Source: Ornithinibacillus sp. 4-3 | Lineage (GTDB): Bacteria > Bacillota > Bacilli > Bacillales > Amphibacillaceae | DNA: 64,000 nucleotides | Reading direction: 5' to 3' | Assembly (NCBI RefSeq): GCF_040958695.1 | Contig: NZ_CP162599.1 | Location: 2,514,001-2,578,000 of the forward strand | Part shown: piece by piece, positions 38,959 to 47,475 of the stretch | Layout: every line of letters starts with the position of its first letter | Numbering within the stretch: position 1 is the stretch's first letter | Notes under the pieces: model-generated | Told to the model about the DNA's origin: nothing | The model's database searches: none | The model's input: only the letters and a program-made list of their open reading frames with translations | Translations under genes and position numbers: made by a program

Positions 38959-39078
38959 TTACTTAGCTAAGTACGTCTTTGTTAACCATTGATGATCCAA
39001 TGAGTCCATATAGTAACTAAAGAATCGTTGACTTAGCATTTTAGCAAATTGGCTTTGGATTTGTAAAAAATGAAACAT
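38959..39078 (-). CDS. Possible 39-residue leader peptide
   Basis: ATG 39078 to TAA 38959 encodes MFHFLQIQSQFAKMLSQRFF followed by SYYMDSLDHQWLTKTYLAK. GGGAAG stands a few bases before the ATG. It ends about 65 bases before the TTG start of the CorC/HlyC-family gene. Its aromatic and Gln-rich composition with a basic end looks like a real peptide, but it is short and unproven. If translated, the ribosome would end on a palindrome that can alternatively pair GTACTT with AAGTAC further downstream. Confidence 0.4.
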   Translation of the reverse strand: MFHFLQIQSQFAKMLSQRFFSYYMDSLDHQWLTKTYLAK

Positions 39079-39244
39079 CAACTTCCCATCGAATCACCCA
39101 CTTCCTTTCTTTTTATTATATTATTTTTTAATGATTTTTTCCATTATAAAACAAAGGAATTGCCTAAAAAATTCTTAAGCATTTCCTTTATTTTTTATAT
39201 TCATAGTATAGTCGCTTAAACTTGATTTGATTCGGCTTTCCTAT

Positions 39245-39832
39245 TTATTTACGAAAGACACCTTCAAAGACAAATTCTTCAATTGGCTTTCGATTTGAAG
39301 GAATCTCACGTTGCTGTAATGATTCATCAAGCATTTCCTTTTCACCTTTATATCCTATAGCAATAATTGCATGGACATCATAATTATCTGGAATTTCTAA
39401 TACTTCTTTAGCTTTTTCACGATTAAATCCACCCATTGCATGTGTATGTAATCCTTGACGTATTGCTTCTAAAGATAAGAAACCCCAAGCTGCACCTGTA
39501 TCAAATCCGTGTGTTGGATTAATATCGTCACTATCCACTTTCCAGTTTTTCAAAGAAGTCACAGCGACTAGAACTGGAGCTTTATCACACCATTTTTTAT
39601 TGCCATCATTAATAAATGTTAAAAACTTGGCACGATCTGTATCTGAACGGGCAATAATAAATCTCCAAGGCTGTACATTCGCTGCTGAAGGTGCCCATCT
39701 CGCTGCTTCAAATAAACAATTTAATGTTTCATCTGATATCTCTTTATTTAAATATGCACGTGGTGACCAGCGCTCTATATAAATTGGATTAATTTTGTAA
39801 TTTGCTTTTCTTTGATTATTAGTTTCTGTCAT
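39245..39832 (-). CDS. Nitroreductase-family flavoprotein
   Basis: About 195 residues. The family opening is IERWSPRAYLNKEIS with EAARWAPSAANVQPWRF near 35-50, and the FMN phosphate site GFNREKAKEVLEIP lies in the last third. FMN-dependent NAD(P)H reduction of nitro compounds, quinones or enones is typical. The ATG 39832 follows GGAGG; the longer frame has no ribosome site. Monocistronic. Confidence 0.87.
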   Translation of the reverse strand: MTETNNQRKANYKINPIYIERWSPRAYLNKEISDETLNCLFEAARWAPSAANVQPWRFIIARSDTDRAKFLTFINDGNKKWCDKAPVLVAVTSLKNWKVDSDDINPTHGFDTGAAWGFLSLEAIRQGLHTHAMGGFNREKAKEVLEIPDNYDVHAIIAIGYKGEKEMLDESLQQREIPSNRKPIEEFVFEGVFRK

Positions 39833-39945
39833 TATGAATTGCCTCCAACTTCTTATTTTGTTCTTCCAGTAATACCCAACCATTTCTAATATACCATTCT
39901 TTATCTAGACTTGCCCACATAGCTAATCGGTTTTTAGACATCAAA

Positions 39946-39977
39946 AAACCAGCCTTATTTCAGTCTAAGGCTGGTTT
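39946..39977 (-). terminator. Terminator after the NlpC/P60 gene
   Basis: A perfect 12-bp stem AAACCAGCCTTA/TAAGGCTGGTTT (39946-39957 with 39966-39977), 8-base loop, T run on the minus strand. Confidence 0.93.
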
Positions 39978-39988
39978 ATCATTTAATA

Positions 39989-41305
39989 TTAGTTAACTCT
40001 TCTTACGTGACCGTTAAACTTGCTCTTCCAGTAAGAATTGTCCATACTAGCTATTGCTAATCCAGTAGAGTTTTGTGCTCCAATCCAGTTACCATTACCA
40101 ACATAAATTCCTACATGACCATTCGTTTTGTATGTATCGAAAAATACAAGATCACCAGGACGAATATCACTATAAGAAACTTTGGTACCTACAGATTGTA
40201 AACCTGCTGTACTAGATGGGATACTATAACCTGCTTGCTTAAATGCCCATGATACAAATCCTGAACAGTCAAATCCACCTGGTCCTTTACCGCCCCATAC
40301 ATATGGTGTACCTAAATGTGCATTCCCAGCGGTAATCGCTTTACTAATGTTCTTACCAGTTGGTGGTGCTGGTGTACTAGATGCTGGCTCCGACTGCTTT
40401 TGAGTTTGTGGTTTTGCTTTAGTAGCATTGCTTGAAGCTGGTGCTTCATTATTTCCACTATTATTACTATTTCCACTTCCTGCGTTCTCTGCTGCTGTCG
40501 CACTAGCAACTTCTGGAGTAGGTTCTGGAACAGGAGTACGAGCAATTTCAATATCTGCTCTAACTTGAGCTTCTAGAGAAGCTAGATTACTATCTTTTGT
40601 TTCTAAATCAGCCTTTAAGCTTGTTAATTTTGATTCTTTTTCTTCTAATTCTGATTTCTTAGCTTCTTCTTCTTCTTTTTGATCTTTGATTAATTGAGCC
40701 ATTCCTTCCAACTCAACTTTTTCTTCATTTAAAACAATTAGTTTTTCTTCTACTTCTTGTTTCTTAGCTTCGACAATTTCTTTATCTGCTTCAATGCCTG
40801 CTAAAATATCAGCATCTGCATTTGTTAATTGAACTACAGCATTAGCATTACTAATAAAGTCAACAAATGACTTAGCACCAAATAATACTTCTAAATATTG
40901 AATATCTCCACCATTTTGCTGATAAGCTACTACTCTTTCTTTTAACTTATCAAAACGTAATTCAATACTTTCTTCTAAATCTGCAATTTCTGCTTCTAAA
41001 TCTGCAATTTCTTTTTCTGTTTTATCGATATTTTTCTCTGTTTTCTCAACTACTTTTTGGTTTTCAATTAAAGCTTGTTCCACGCGTGCAATTTCTTGAT
41101 TAATTTCTTTTAAATCAATTAAAACATCCGCAATTTCTGCTTCTGCTTTTGACAAATTAGCCTTTACTTCTTGTCTTTCATTTTGAATTTCTGTTTGTTT
41201 ATTTTCTAATTCTTTAACTGACTCAGCGTTTGCAGTATTCGTAAAAAAGACACTTCCTAGTCCAACTACAGTAACTGTAGTTGCTGTTATGATAAACTTT
41301 TTCAA
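39989..41305 (-). CDS. CwlO-like peptidoglycan DL-endopeptidase (NlpC/P60)
   Basis: 438 residues. It has a signal peptide (ending ANA near 27), then a long Lys/Glu-rich coiled coil (about 30-250), a Ser/Asn/Pro linker, and a C-terminal NlpC/P60 domain with catalytic Cys in GGFDCSGF and His in NGHVGIYVG. This is the CwlO architecture: the coiled coil is held by FtsEX-type complexes and the enzyme cleaves D-Glu-DAP stem peptides for cell elongation. The start is TTG. No WalR box of standard spacing was found upstream. Confidence 0.9.
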   Translation of the reverse strand: MKKFIITATTVTVVGLGSVFFTNTANAESVKELENKQTEIQNERQEVKANLSKAEAEIADVLIDLKEINQEIARVEQALIENQKVVEKTEKNIDKTEKEIADLEAEIADLEESIELRFDKLKERVVAYQQNGGDIQYLEVLFGAKSFVDFISNANAVVQLTNADADILAGIEADKEIVEAKKQEVEEKLIVLNEEKVELEGMAQLIKDQKEEEEAKKSELEEKESKLTSLKADLETKDSNLASLEAQVRADIEIARTPVPEPTPEVASATAAENAGSGNSNNSGNNEAPASSNATKAKPQTQKQSEPASSTPAPPTGKNISKAITAGNAHLGTPYVWGGKGPGGFDCSGFVSWAFKQAGYSIPSSTAGLQSVGTKVSYSDIRPGDLVFFDTYKTNGHVGIYVGNGNWIGAQNSTGLAIASMDNSYWKSKFNGHVRRVN

Positions 41306-41395
41306 CCCGTATTCCCCGCTTCCGAAATTTCTATTTTTTAACTCTCTATGTATGTTTTTATCAAATTTTATTTTCTTCTAAAGACAACTAAATGC

Positions 41396-41404
41396 ATTAT
41401 AGCA
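41396..41404 (-). promoter_or_regulatory. Extended -10 promoter of the CwlO-like gene
   Basis: On the minus strand TGC-TATAAT is an exact extended -10, about 90 bases before the start codon. Just upstream are TGTAAT (41412-41417) and TGTAAC (41434-41439), direct repeats with 16 bases between. They resemble the two halves of a WalR box but are spaced one helical turn too far apart, so WalR control is only a suggestion. The rest of the 41306-41675 gap holds no gene. Confidence 0.5.
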
Positions 41405-41595
41405 TGCGATAATTACATTCATATATTAATAATGTTACAGTTATATTTCAAAATATGTTTTTCTTCTACTTTCTATGAAATAAAACAAATAAAAGCACGT
41501 TTTCTATCATAAACCTAATCCACTATAAATTTCAATAGAAAATAAGTTTCGACATAAAAAGATATCTTGTCTGTATACGATAGAATAATAGACAA

Positions 41596-41663
41596 AAAAA
41601 GATGACATCCTTTTGATACAGTGCTTTCACAAGCATTTATATCAACTAAGATACCATCTTTTT
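41596..41663 (-). terminator. Long structured terminator of the lia operon
   Basis: AAAAAGATG (41596-41604) pairs with CATCTTTTT (41655-41663), and the hairpin goes on inward with TTGATA/TATCAA and TGCTT/AAGCA around the loop TCAC. T-rich on the minus strand after the stem. It follows liaR directly. Confidence 0.82.
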
Positions 41664-41675
41664 ATTTTGACAAAT

Positions 41676-42317
41676 TTATTTTTTATGTTCAACAAGCCCA
41701 TTTTGAAAAGCATAAACAACTGCTTGTGTACGATCTTGCACTTCTAATTTCCCTAATATATTGCTGACATGAACTTTAACTGTCTTTAATGCGATAAATA
41801 ATTCATCTGCTATTTCCTGATTTGTTTTTCCTTCTGCTATGAGCATTAAGATTTCTAGTTCGCGCTTTGTTAAATCATCATGTAATACTCTTTCTTGTCC
41901 ACTGCGCATCCGGTTCATTATTTTCCCAGTCACCTCTGGCTCCAGGATGGATTCCCCTTGATAAGTAGAGCGAATAGCATCAGCAATTTTATTTGCTGGC
42001 GATGTTTTTAATAAATAACTTGTAGCACCAGCTTCTAAAGCAGGATAAACTTTTTCATCATCTAGAAAGCTTGTAACAATAATGATTTTGGCTTCTGGCC
42101 ATGCTTGCATAATTCGCTTTGTTGCCTCTATTCCATCCATTTCCTTCATCACTAAATCCATTAAAATAATATCTGGCTTTAGTTGTAGGGCCTTCTCAAC
42201 TGCCACTGTTCCGTCATCTGCCTCCGCGATTACTTCCATATCTGACTGTGCTGATAGATAGGCTGAAACACCAATACGAACCATCTCATGATCATCTACA
42301 AATAATATTTTAATCAT
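41676..42317 (-). CDS. liaR: LiaR response regulator (NarL/LuxR type)
   Basis: 213 residues. Receiver domain with phospho-acceptor D54 (IILMDLVM), acidic pair near D8-D9 and the switch Lys in SYLLKTSP; C-terminal LuxR helix-turn-helix (LTKREIEILMLIAEG in pattern, then KTVKVHVSNILGKL). It overlaps liaS by 8 bp. With LiaS and LiaF it forms the cell-wall-antibiotic stress system of Bacillota. Confidence 0.94.
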   Translation of the reverse strand: MIKILFVDDHEMVRIGVSAYLSAQSDMEVIAEADDGTVAVEKALQLKPDIILMDLVMKEMDGIEATKRIMQAWPEAKIIIVTSFLDDEKVYPALEAGATSYLLKTSPANKIADAIRSTYQGESILEPEVTGKIMNRMRSGQERVLHDDLTKRELEILMLIAEGKTNQEIADELFIALKTVKVHVSNILGKLEVQDRTQAVVYAFQNGLVEHKK

Positions 42318-43347
42318 TTGCTTTATCCTCCTTTCCTACTTTAGGAATTTTCACTTCAAGCCTTGTCCCTTGATCCGGTATGCTAATTATTTTACATGTG
42401 CCACCTATTTCTACCGTTCTTTCCTTCATATTCTGTAAGCCATAGGAACTTGTTGGTGCTTCCTCCATATTAAAACCAATTCCATCATCTACTACGCGTA
42501 AAATAATTAATTCATCTCTTTCAATTAATAACACGTCTAGGCTTTCTGCTTTCGCATGGCGAAGTGTATTAGAAACGGATTCCTGCAGGATTCGAAATAA
42601 ATGATCTTCTATTCCCTTTTCTACAGAGAATTCTTCGATTTTCCATGTAATGTGTAAAGGAACTTTTTGCTGTAGCTCTAAGAGTAATTCCTTTGCACCT
42701 TCTTGTAGTGATTTTCCTTTAAGAGCTACTGGTCGTAAATGGAGCAATAATGCTCTCATTTCTAGCTGAGATTGATGAATCATATTTTCTACCATTACTA
42801 ATTGTTTCTTTATTCTTTCGTCCTGCTCAGGTGCTGCTTCATTAATTGCCGACATCATCATAGAAGCTGCAAATAATTGTTGACTGACAGAATCATGCAA
42901 TTCTCGTGCTAACCTGTTTCTTTCCTGTACTACTACTTCCTGTAGCCCTTGTTCACGTTCTTTTGTTCGCTCCGTTGCTAAACGCTGGGACAATTCTGTT
43001 TGCTTCACTAGCTTGTCCTGTACTTGTATAACCATCTTCTCTACTTTAAGGACTTCTTTTCTTGTAGTTGAAGAAGTTATTTTTTGGCCTTGTGTAAGCT
43101 CATTTAATTGTTTTTCAATATGACGATAATCTTGTCTCGTATTTAGACCTATAATTAAACCAAAGACAACCCCAAAAATAATCGGCACAATCGATGCAAG
43201 CATGATGAAAGGAATATCAAATAAAGTTCTATTAAATAATTCTTCCCAGCTATCTAATGGATAGACAAAGAATATGATTCCTAATAAGAATATGGTAGTA
43301 AATATACTAAGTAATACAGTAACTATCACATGTCGAAGTATCATCAT
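42310..43347 (-). CDS. liaS: LiaS sensor histidine kinase
   Basis: 345 residues: two membrane helices (about 8-30 and 45-68) with almost no external sensor region (intramembrane-sensing type), then a HAMP-like linker, HisKA_3 H-box LARELHDSVSQQ with H151, and an HATPase domain (VDDGIGFN near 300). The negative regulator LiaF is encoded just upstream, overlapping by 4 bp. Confidence 0.94.
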   Translation of the reverse strand: MMILRHVIVTVLLSIFTTIFLLGIIFFVYPLDSWEELFNRTLFDIPFIMLASIVPIIFGVVFGLIIGLNTRQDYRHIEKQLNELTQGQKITSSTTRKEVLKVEKMVIQVQDKLVKQTELSQRLATERTKEREQGLQEVVVQERNRLARELHDSVSQQLFAASMMMSAINEAAPEQDERIKKQLVMVENMIHQSQLEMRALLLHLRPVALKGKSLQEGAKELLLELQQKVPLHITWKIEEFSVEKGIEDHLFRILQESVSNTLRHAKAESLDVLLIERDELIILRVVDDGIGFNMEEAPTSSYGLQNMKERTVEIGGTCKIISIPDQGTRLEVKIPKVGKEDKAND

Positions 43348-44075
43348 ATGCGTCTCACCTCGATATCACCAGATATTAAGGAGCAGATGATTTTCACCCG
43401 TTGACGCTCTGCATCATAATCCTTCGTTTGATAAATTACTGTTTCATTCACCAAATTCTTTTGTGGATTGCCAAAAATAAATGCCTTTCCAAAAAACGTA
43501 CTATGATGAATACTAACTTCTACTTCATATGGAATATAAATCGTTATATTTCCAAATATTTGTCGAATGGAGATAATTGCTGTATCTTCAGGAAGGACTG
43601 TATTACTTAAATCGATGATTTTATCTCCATACAATCCTTGGATATTTACATCGCGCCATGCATAGACCGTTTCATTCGTTCTTTGTTCTTTCCATAATTT
43701 TTGTGAGAAAAACGGCTGAACCTCCATAACTTCTTCGCGCTCATGTTCATCCACAATAAGTAATTCTGCTCTTATTTTCTTGGATTCTTCTTTTGACTTA
43801 ATATAATGAAATACAAAAATAGCGATTGCTGCCAAGATCAAAAAACGAACCGCAAGCATGTTTAATATGCAGAAAATCACCAGAATAACCCCTACCCAGA
43901 AGCATACTTTTCCCCATAGTTGTAGGAAGTTTTTCCAGCCAAAATAAATAAGTCCTAAGCCTAATAATGCACCAACAATTAAACCACCATTGAAAAATAC
44001 CAATTCTATAACAAAGAGAATCACCCCAATAACGATAATCCAATTAATAATATCTGTAGGTATACGTTGTAACAT
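43344..44075 (-). CDS. liaF: LiaF-family negative regulator of LiaRS
   Basis: 243 residues with about four hydrophobic segments in the first 90 and a C-terminal cell-wall-active-antibiotic-response domain (IIDLSNTVLPEDTAIISIRQIFGNITIYIP near residues 155-185 in pattern). LiaF holds LiaS inactive until envelope stress. A GGAGGGTC ribosome site is upstream. A structured repeat separates it from liaH, where B. subtilis carries liaG. Confidence 0.92.
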   Translation of the reverse strand: MLQRIPTDIINWIIVIGVILFVIELVFFNGGLIVGALLGLGLIYFGWKNFLQLWGKVCFWVGVILVIFCILNMLAVRFLILAAIAIFVFHYIKSKEESKKIRAELLIVDEHEREEVMEVQPFFSQKLWKEQRTNETVYAWRDVNIQGLYGDKIIDLSNTVLPEDTAIISIRQIFGNITIYIPYEVEVSIHHSTFFGKAFIFGNPQKNLVNETVIYQTKDYDAERQRVKIICSLISGDIEVRRI

Positions 44076-44154
44076 GAGGTGACCCTCCTTTCTTTTTTCT
44101 ATGTAAGTAAGCAGACATTATAGCTAATGCCTGCTTTAGTATATCATTTTTCGA

Positions 44155-44357
44155 AACGAAAAGCGCAGAGCGCCCGCTTAAAAACGTAGAGATTGGAGCG
44201 GCACAACCGAGATAAAGGAAACACGGTGAGGTCACGAACCGATGTTGACTTATTGTAGGGAGTGACGCGAAATCTCTTAGTTTTTGGCGCTCGGAGCTAG
44301 ACATCGCTATCTCTGAATAAACATTACTTTGCGCAATTTTTATACTTTCTTATTTCG
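44155..44357. repeat. Structured repeat, short copy, inside the lia operon
   Basis: This is the same family as 25520-25832: it starts AACGAAAAGCGCAGAG and ends TATACTTTCTTAT, with the same three conserved blocks. GAGCGCC (44168-44174) with GGCGCTC (44286-44292), AAAAAC with GTTTTT and GAGATT with AATCTC pair to form one long stem that encloses the core. It lacks the 45-nt AGGAC segment of the other copy; the junction has a single AAAAACGT (44180-44187). It lies between liaH and liaF on the transcribed path and could reduce readthrough. No credible protein is encoded. Confidence 0.8.
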
Positions 44358-44367
44358 CTAGAAAAAT

Positions 44368-45003
44368 TTAATTTATTTCTTCTTTTGACTTTAGCTTTTT
44401 CTCAAGCTGCTCCATTTTATGATCAAAGGTATTACGGTAGTGATCACTATTTACTTTGTACTCTAGATTTTCAATATATCTTTCTAATTCTTCAAAACGA
44501 GAGAATGGCTTATCTGAAACCTCATTAATAACACGATTGATTTGATTACTTGCACGAACAATATTTTCTCTTCCCATTAATTCCATTCTTCTTAAGTGCA
44601 TGTCCTTTAATTTATTCTGCATTTCTGAATACTTTTGTTCTAACATTTCTAGCTGTTCTAGTGCTTCATCACGTAGTTTCTTCATTCTATCTGCACGAGC
44701 TTGATATTCCGTATGCTCCTTCATCGCAAATTCGTATAATTGCACTTCTCCTGCTTGTTCAGCAATATCTGCTTGCTTTCTACGTCTATTTGCATGATCT
44801 TCTGCTTGTAAGTATTCTTTTGTAAACTCGTCCTTCAAACGATATTGGCGTTCAATTAACTTTCTTACTTTTTCTTTCTCTCTTTCACTCTCACGTAAAT
44901 AATGATTTAAAGCTGTAATTGGATTTTTTTGTTCCTTATTGTCTAATAATTGATGTAAATCTGCTGAGATCGAATCTTTCATACGTGTAAAAATATTTGT
45001 CAT
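44368..45003 (-). CDS. liaH: PspA/IM30-family protein, LiaH-like
   Basis: 211 residues, almost entirely coiled coil, with the PspA opening (FTRMKDSISADLHQLLDNKEQK) and DPI/NPI-type segment NPITALNHYLRE. LiaH-type proteins oligomerise into rings on the membrane under envelope damage and are the main output of LiaRS. It starts 28 bases after liaI. Confidence 0.9.
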   Translation of the reverse strand: MTNIFTRMKDSISADLHQLLDNKEQKNPITALNHYLRESEREKEKVRKLIERQYRLKDEFTKEYLQAEDHANRRRKQADIAEQAGEVQLYEFAMKEHTEYQARADRMKKLRDEALEQLEMLEQKYSEMQNKLKDMHLRRMELMGRENIVRASNQINRVINEVSDKPFSRFEELERYIENLEYKVNSDHYRNTFDHKMEQLEKKLKSKEEIN

Positions 45004-45031
45004 GTAAATCTCTCCTTCTATTTTTTATTGA

Positions 45032-45376
45032 TTAACGATTATATTCCGCCCACTGCTTTTCAAAGTTTGTAAATGGATCATCTGTTTTCGAGTCAATGAT
45101 GTTATCATCATTTTTCCAATTCTTAATAATTAGATATAGACCGTAAACTGCTACGAGTCCAATCACTGCATAAATATTGGAAATACCTATCATTAAGACA
45201 ACTAGTCCAACAATTGTCCAACCAATCTTTCCTGCTGTCGTCTCACTTTTCATAAATTGCTTGAAGACAACATAAAGTAACCAAATGCTAACCCCTAATA
45301 AAATCATTGGTCCAAGACTACCTACTATAATTAATAGTAAAACTAGTCCTCCGATAAATAATAGAAACTGTTTCAT
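45032..45376 (-). CDS. liaI: Small membrane protein, LiaI-like
   Basis: 114 residues with three or four hydrophobic segments and a charged C-terminal tail (DPFTNFEKQWAEYNR). Size, topology and place directly before the PspA-type gene match LiaI, the membrane anchor for LiaH. The symbol rests on context and architecture, as the sequence family is divergent. Confidence 0.75.
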   Translation of the reverse strand: MKQFLLFIGGLVLLLIIVGSLGPMILLGVSIWLLYVVFKQFMKSETTAGKIGWTIVGLVVLMIGISNIYAVIGLVAVYGLYLIIKNWKNDDNIIDSKTDDPFTNFEKQWAEYNR

Positions 45377-45428
45377 GTTCCTCCTCCTTTCGTTTACCTT
45401 GATTTAATCTTATCGTGATTCTCTTTTT

Positions 45429-45487
45429 GTAATAATGAGCTAGAGCTATATTTTCAAATAAGACTTGAGGCTTAGTTAAGCTAAGTC
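45429..45487 (-). promoter_or_regulatory. Candidate LiaR-controlled promoter of liaIH
   Basis: On the minus strand TTGAAA (45452-45457) and TATTAC (45429-45434) have a 17-base spacer. Centred about 56 bases before the expected transcript start is an imperfect inverted repeat, GACTTAG-N5-CTAAGCC (45469-45487, six of seven pairs). Position and size suit a response-regulator activation site; identity as the LiaR box is inferred. Confidence 0.5.
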
Positions 45488-45509
45488 TTGCTATTTCAGA
45501 GCATAAAAA

Positions 45510-45547
45510 AGCTGTTCCACAATTAGCTAGCTAATTGTGGAACAGCT
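45510..45547 (-). terminator. Rho-independent terminator with perfect 19-bp arms
   Basis: AGCTGTTCCACAATTAGCT is followed directly by its exact complement (45510-45528 and 45529-45547), and a T run follows on the minus strand. It ends the gene that stops at 45562 and insulates the lia promoter. Confidence 0.93.
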
Positions 45548-45561
45548 CTACTATATTTTAA

Positions 45562-45900
45562 TTACCAAAACTTATACCAAGGGTCAGCACCATGACTATT
45601 AGTCACTCTAGTTTTCATTTCATATGCCATTAATGTTCGACTTGATCCTTGATCTACTACTTCAGTAAGATAATAGTTTTCGTCAGTCTGTACTTCGTAT
45701 AAATGATTTCCTTTATATGTTATTTTCTTCACCGCTGATTTATCTGCTATTTCTCCTGCTTCTTGTAGAGCTTCGAATAAGGGCAATACTTTATCTTCTG
45801 CATTGAAATGATCTAAAACTCGGTATGGACCGAGGAATACTATTCCAACCACAATTCCTAAGAGAACAATATAAAGTATTAGTTTTTTGATGATATTCAC
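45562..45900 (-). CDS. Small single-pass membrane protein, unknown
   Basis: 112 residues with one N-terminal membrane helix (KLILYIVLLGIVVGIVFLG) and a soluble domain ending in SHGADPWYKFW. The frame starts at a GTG that directly abuts AAGGGA, so the exact start is uncertain. No family recognised. It is monocistronic with a strong terminator. Confidence 0.65.
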   Translation of the reverse strand: MNIIKKLILYIVLLGIVVGIVFLGPYRVLDHFNAEDKVLPLFEALQEAGEIADKSAVKKITYKGNHLYEVQTDENYYLTEVVDQGSSRTLMAYEMKTRVTNSHGADPWYKFW

Positions 45901-45980
45901 TCCCTTATCCTTTTATTAAATTTCACTTATTATAACAAACTAGAGAAGAGAAGTATATGTATTAAAAAGATTCTGCCATT

Positions 45981-46505
45981 TTAGGTTCTACAAATTATAT
46001 GTCTTTCTATTCCATTTCCCTCATCATTCGCTAAAATCTGAAAGCCTAATTTTTCAGCAATTCTAATGGAACCTTTATTCGCAGATTCAATATCAGCCAC
46101 TATTTCTTTAATTATGAGATCATCAAGCGCGTAATCCAAAACTACTTTGGCAGCTTCTGTCGCATAACCCTTCCCCCAATATTGTCGTTTTAATCTCCAG
46201 CCAATCTCTATTTCGGGTCCTACCATATCCAGAGGTATCAACATAATCCACCCAATAAAATCTTTTTGCTTATCTTTTGTTTCTATTGTCCAATATCCCA
46301 TTCCACTTGGATATTCTGCAGTAATTCTATCTTTTACAAATTTTTTATGTACTTCTTTATTCGCTAAAGAACCTGCTACTAGTTTTGCTAGCTCTGGAAT
46401 GTATTTTATTACCTCTGGATCACTGTCCATCTCTACACATGCATCTAAATCCTCTAATGTTCTTTCTCGTAAGGTTAATCTATCTGTTTCAAAACTTTTT
46501 AACAT
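45981..46505 (-). CDS. GNAT-family N-acetyltransferase (RimJ/RimL type)
   Basis: 174 residues. FETDRLTLRERTLEDLD opening, IGWRLKRQYWGKGYATEA acetyl-CoA-binding motif near residue 105-122, and the NKGSIRIAEKLGFQ helix near 142. This subgroup acetylates protein N termini or small amines; the substrate is not predictable. Confidence 0.85.
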   Translation of the reverse strand: MLKSFETDRLTLRERTLEDLDACVEMDSDPEVIKYIPELAKLVAGSLANKEVHKKFVKDRITAEYPSGMGYWTIETKDKQKDFIGWIMLIPLDMVGPEIEIGWRLKRQYWGKGYATEAAKVVLDYALDDLIIKEIVADIESANKGSIRIAEKLGFQILANDEGNGIERHIICRT

Positions 46506-46549
46506 TTATTATCCTCTCTCTATTTAATATTTTTACAATCTTCCCTGTT

Positions 46550-46744
46550 TTATTTAGATAAAATACCTAACAAGAGTCTGAATGCCAGCAACAGATACGC
46601 TGCTTGAATAAGAATAAACATACTTATTTCAATGAATGTTAATTTTCTCTCTTTCTTAATCTTGCTTAAAGTAATAAAGTAAAAAATGTTAGTAATTAAT
46701 AGTAGAATCAATACTACACTATTTATGTTTTCTAAAAGATCCAT
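46550..46744 (-). CDS. Small two-helix membrane protein, unknown
   Basis: 64 residues: two hydrophobic helices (about 10-28 and 40-60) joined by a basic loop (KIKKERK), inside-positive. A GGGGCAGGG stretch lies before the ATG. It is encoded 44 bases before the acetyltransferase on the same strand. No family recognised; moderately likely to be real. Confidence 0.5.
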   Translation of the reverse strand: MDLLENINSVVLILLLITNIFYFITLSKIKKERKLTFIEISMFILIQAAYLLLAFRLLLGILSK

Positions 46745-46922
46745 AATTCACCCTGCCCCTTAATCGAACAATTTGCCTTTCATAAAAAGGATAACATATC
46801 TGAAATTAAACTTGAAAAACATCAAATTAAAATGGTGATTGGAATACAATTCTATTCATTGCCCTGACAGTCTCTGTTACACCTTAAAGGCAGGATTTGA
46901 AATCTCAAACTATCCACGAACC

Positions 46923-46950
46923 TTGAAAAAAAACTAAATTTGTGTATAAT
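46923..46950 (+). promoter_or_regulatory. Promoter of the guanidine riboswitch transcript
   Basis: TTGAAA (46923-46928) and TATAAT (46945-46950), 16-base spacer, about 30 bases before the first conserved riboswitch bases. Confidence 0.75.
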
Positions 46951-46978
46951 TCTATGTAACAAATGGCATAAATTAAAT

Positions 46979-47100
46979 GTTTTCTAGGGTTCCGCAATTT
47001 TTTTGGTCTGGTCCAAGAGAAAACTCACAGCTATAGCTGTGCCACGGAGGGACAAAAGCCTGGGAGAAACTGTTAAACAGTTATCTCTCAGGCTTTTTTA
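46979..47100 (+). ncRNA. Guanidine-I (ykkC) riboswitch with terminator
   Basis: The conserved elements appear in order: CTAGGGTTCCG (46984), TGGTCTGGTCCAAGAGA, a variable hairpin ACAGCTATAGCTGT, then GCCACGGAGGGACAAAAGCC. The last part overlaps a terminator stem (47057-47067 with 47084-47094, one G-U) with T run. Guanidine binding is expected to prevent the terminator and turn on the two SMR genes that follow. The class is certain from motif and context. Confidence 0.96.
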
Positions 47101-47133
47101 TTTTCTGGGAAGAATAAAATTGGAGGTTTTTAC

Positions 47134-47475
47134 ATGAATAAAAATTGGCTAAAAGTAATTATTGCCGCATTTTTTGAAGTTTTTTGGGTGATTGGATTAA
47201 AACATGCTGATAATTTTTGGGCATGGGGTGGTACCGTTATCGCAATTATTATCAGTTTCTATTTAATGATTATGGCTGGAAGAAACCTTCCTGTTGGAAC
47301 TGTTTATGCTGTTTTTGTTGGACTAGGTACTGCAGGAACTGTTTTTGCAGACATTGTTTTCTTTGGAGAAGCATTTAAGCTAGAAAAAATCATATTGATT
47401 CTATTTTTACTAGCAGGTGTCATTGGATTGAAATTAGTTACCAAGGAAAAAGAAATAGAAGGAGCTGAATCCTAA
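47134..47475 (+). CDS. gdnC: SMR-family guanidinium exporter subunit (YkkC/GdnC)
   Basis: 113 residues with four membrane helices. The key SMR glutamate is in [14 protein letters not shown] (E13), and [18 protein letters not shown] is typical. It is the first gene after the guanidine riboswitch. With the next gene it forms a heterodimeric proton/guanidinium exporter. TGGAGG precedes the ATG. Confidence 0.93.
   Translation: MNKNWLKVIIAAFFEVFWVIGLKHADNFWAWGGTVIAIIISFYLMIMAGRNLPVGTVYAVFVGLGTAGTVFADIVFFGEAFKLEKIILILFLLAGVIGLKLVTKEKEIEGAES

Noticed and set aside
38894-39244. M-box or yybP-ykoY riboswitch before the CorC/HlyC-family gene
   Set aside because: None of the conserved core words of either class are present; the leader ORF and hairpin explain the region better.
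41412-41439. WalR box before the CwlO-like gene
   Set aside because: The two TGTAA(T/C) halves are 16 bases apart instead of 5, so they do not make a standard site.
44044-44304. Minus-strand open frame across the 44.2-kb repeat
   Set aside because: It overlaps liaF start and lies on the structured repeat. No ribosome site, and the sequence is conserved as pairing, not as protein.
45469-45487. Firm call of a LiaR box
   Set aside because: Position is right but I could not match it to a consensus with confidence, so it is listed only as a candidate operator.
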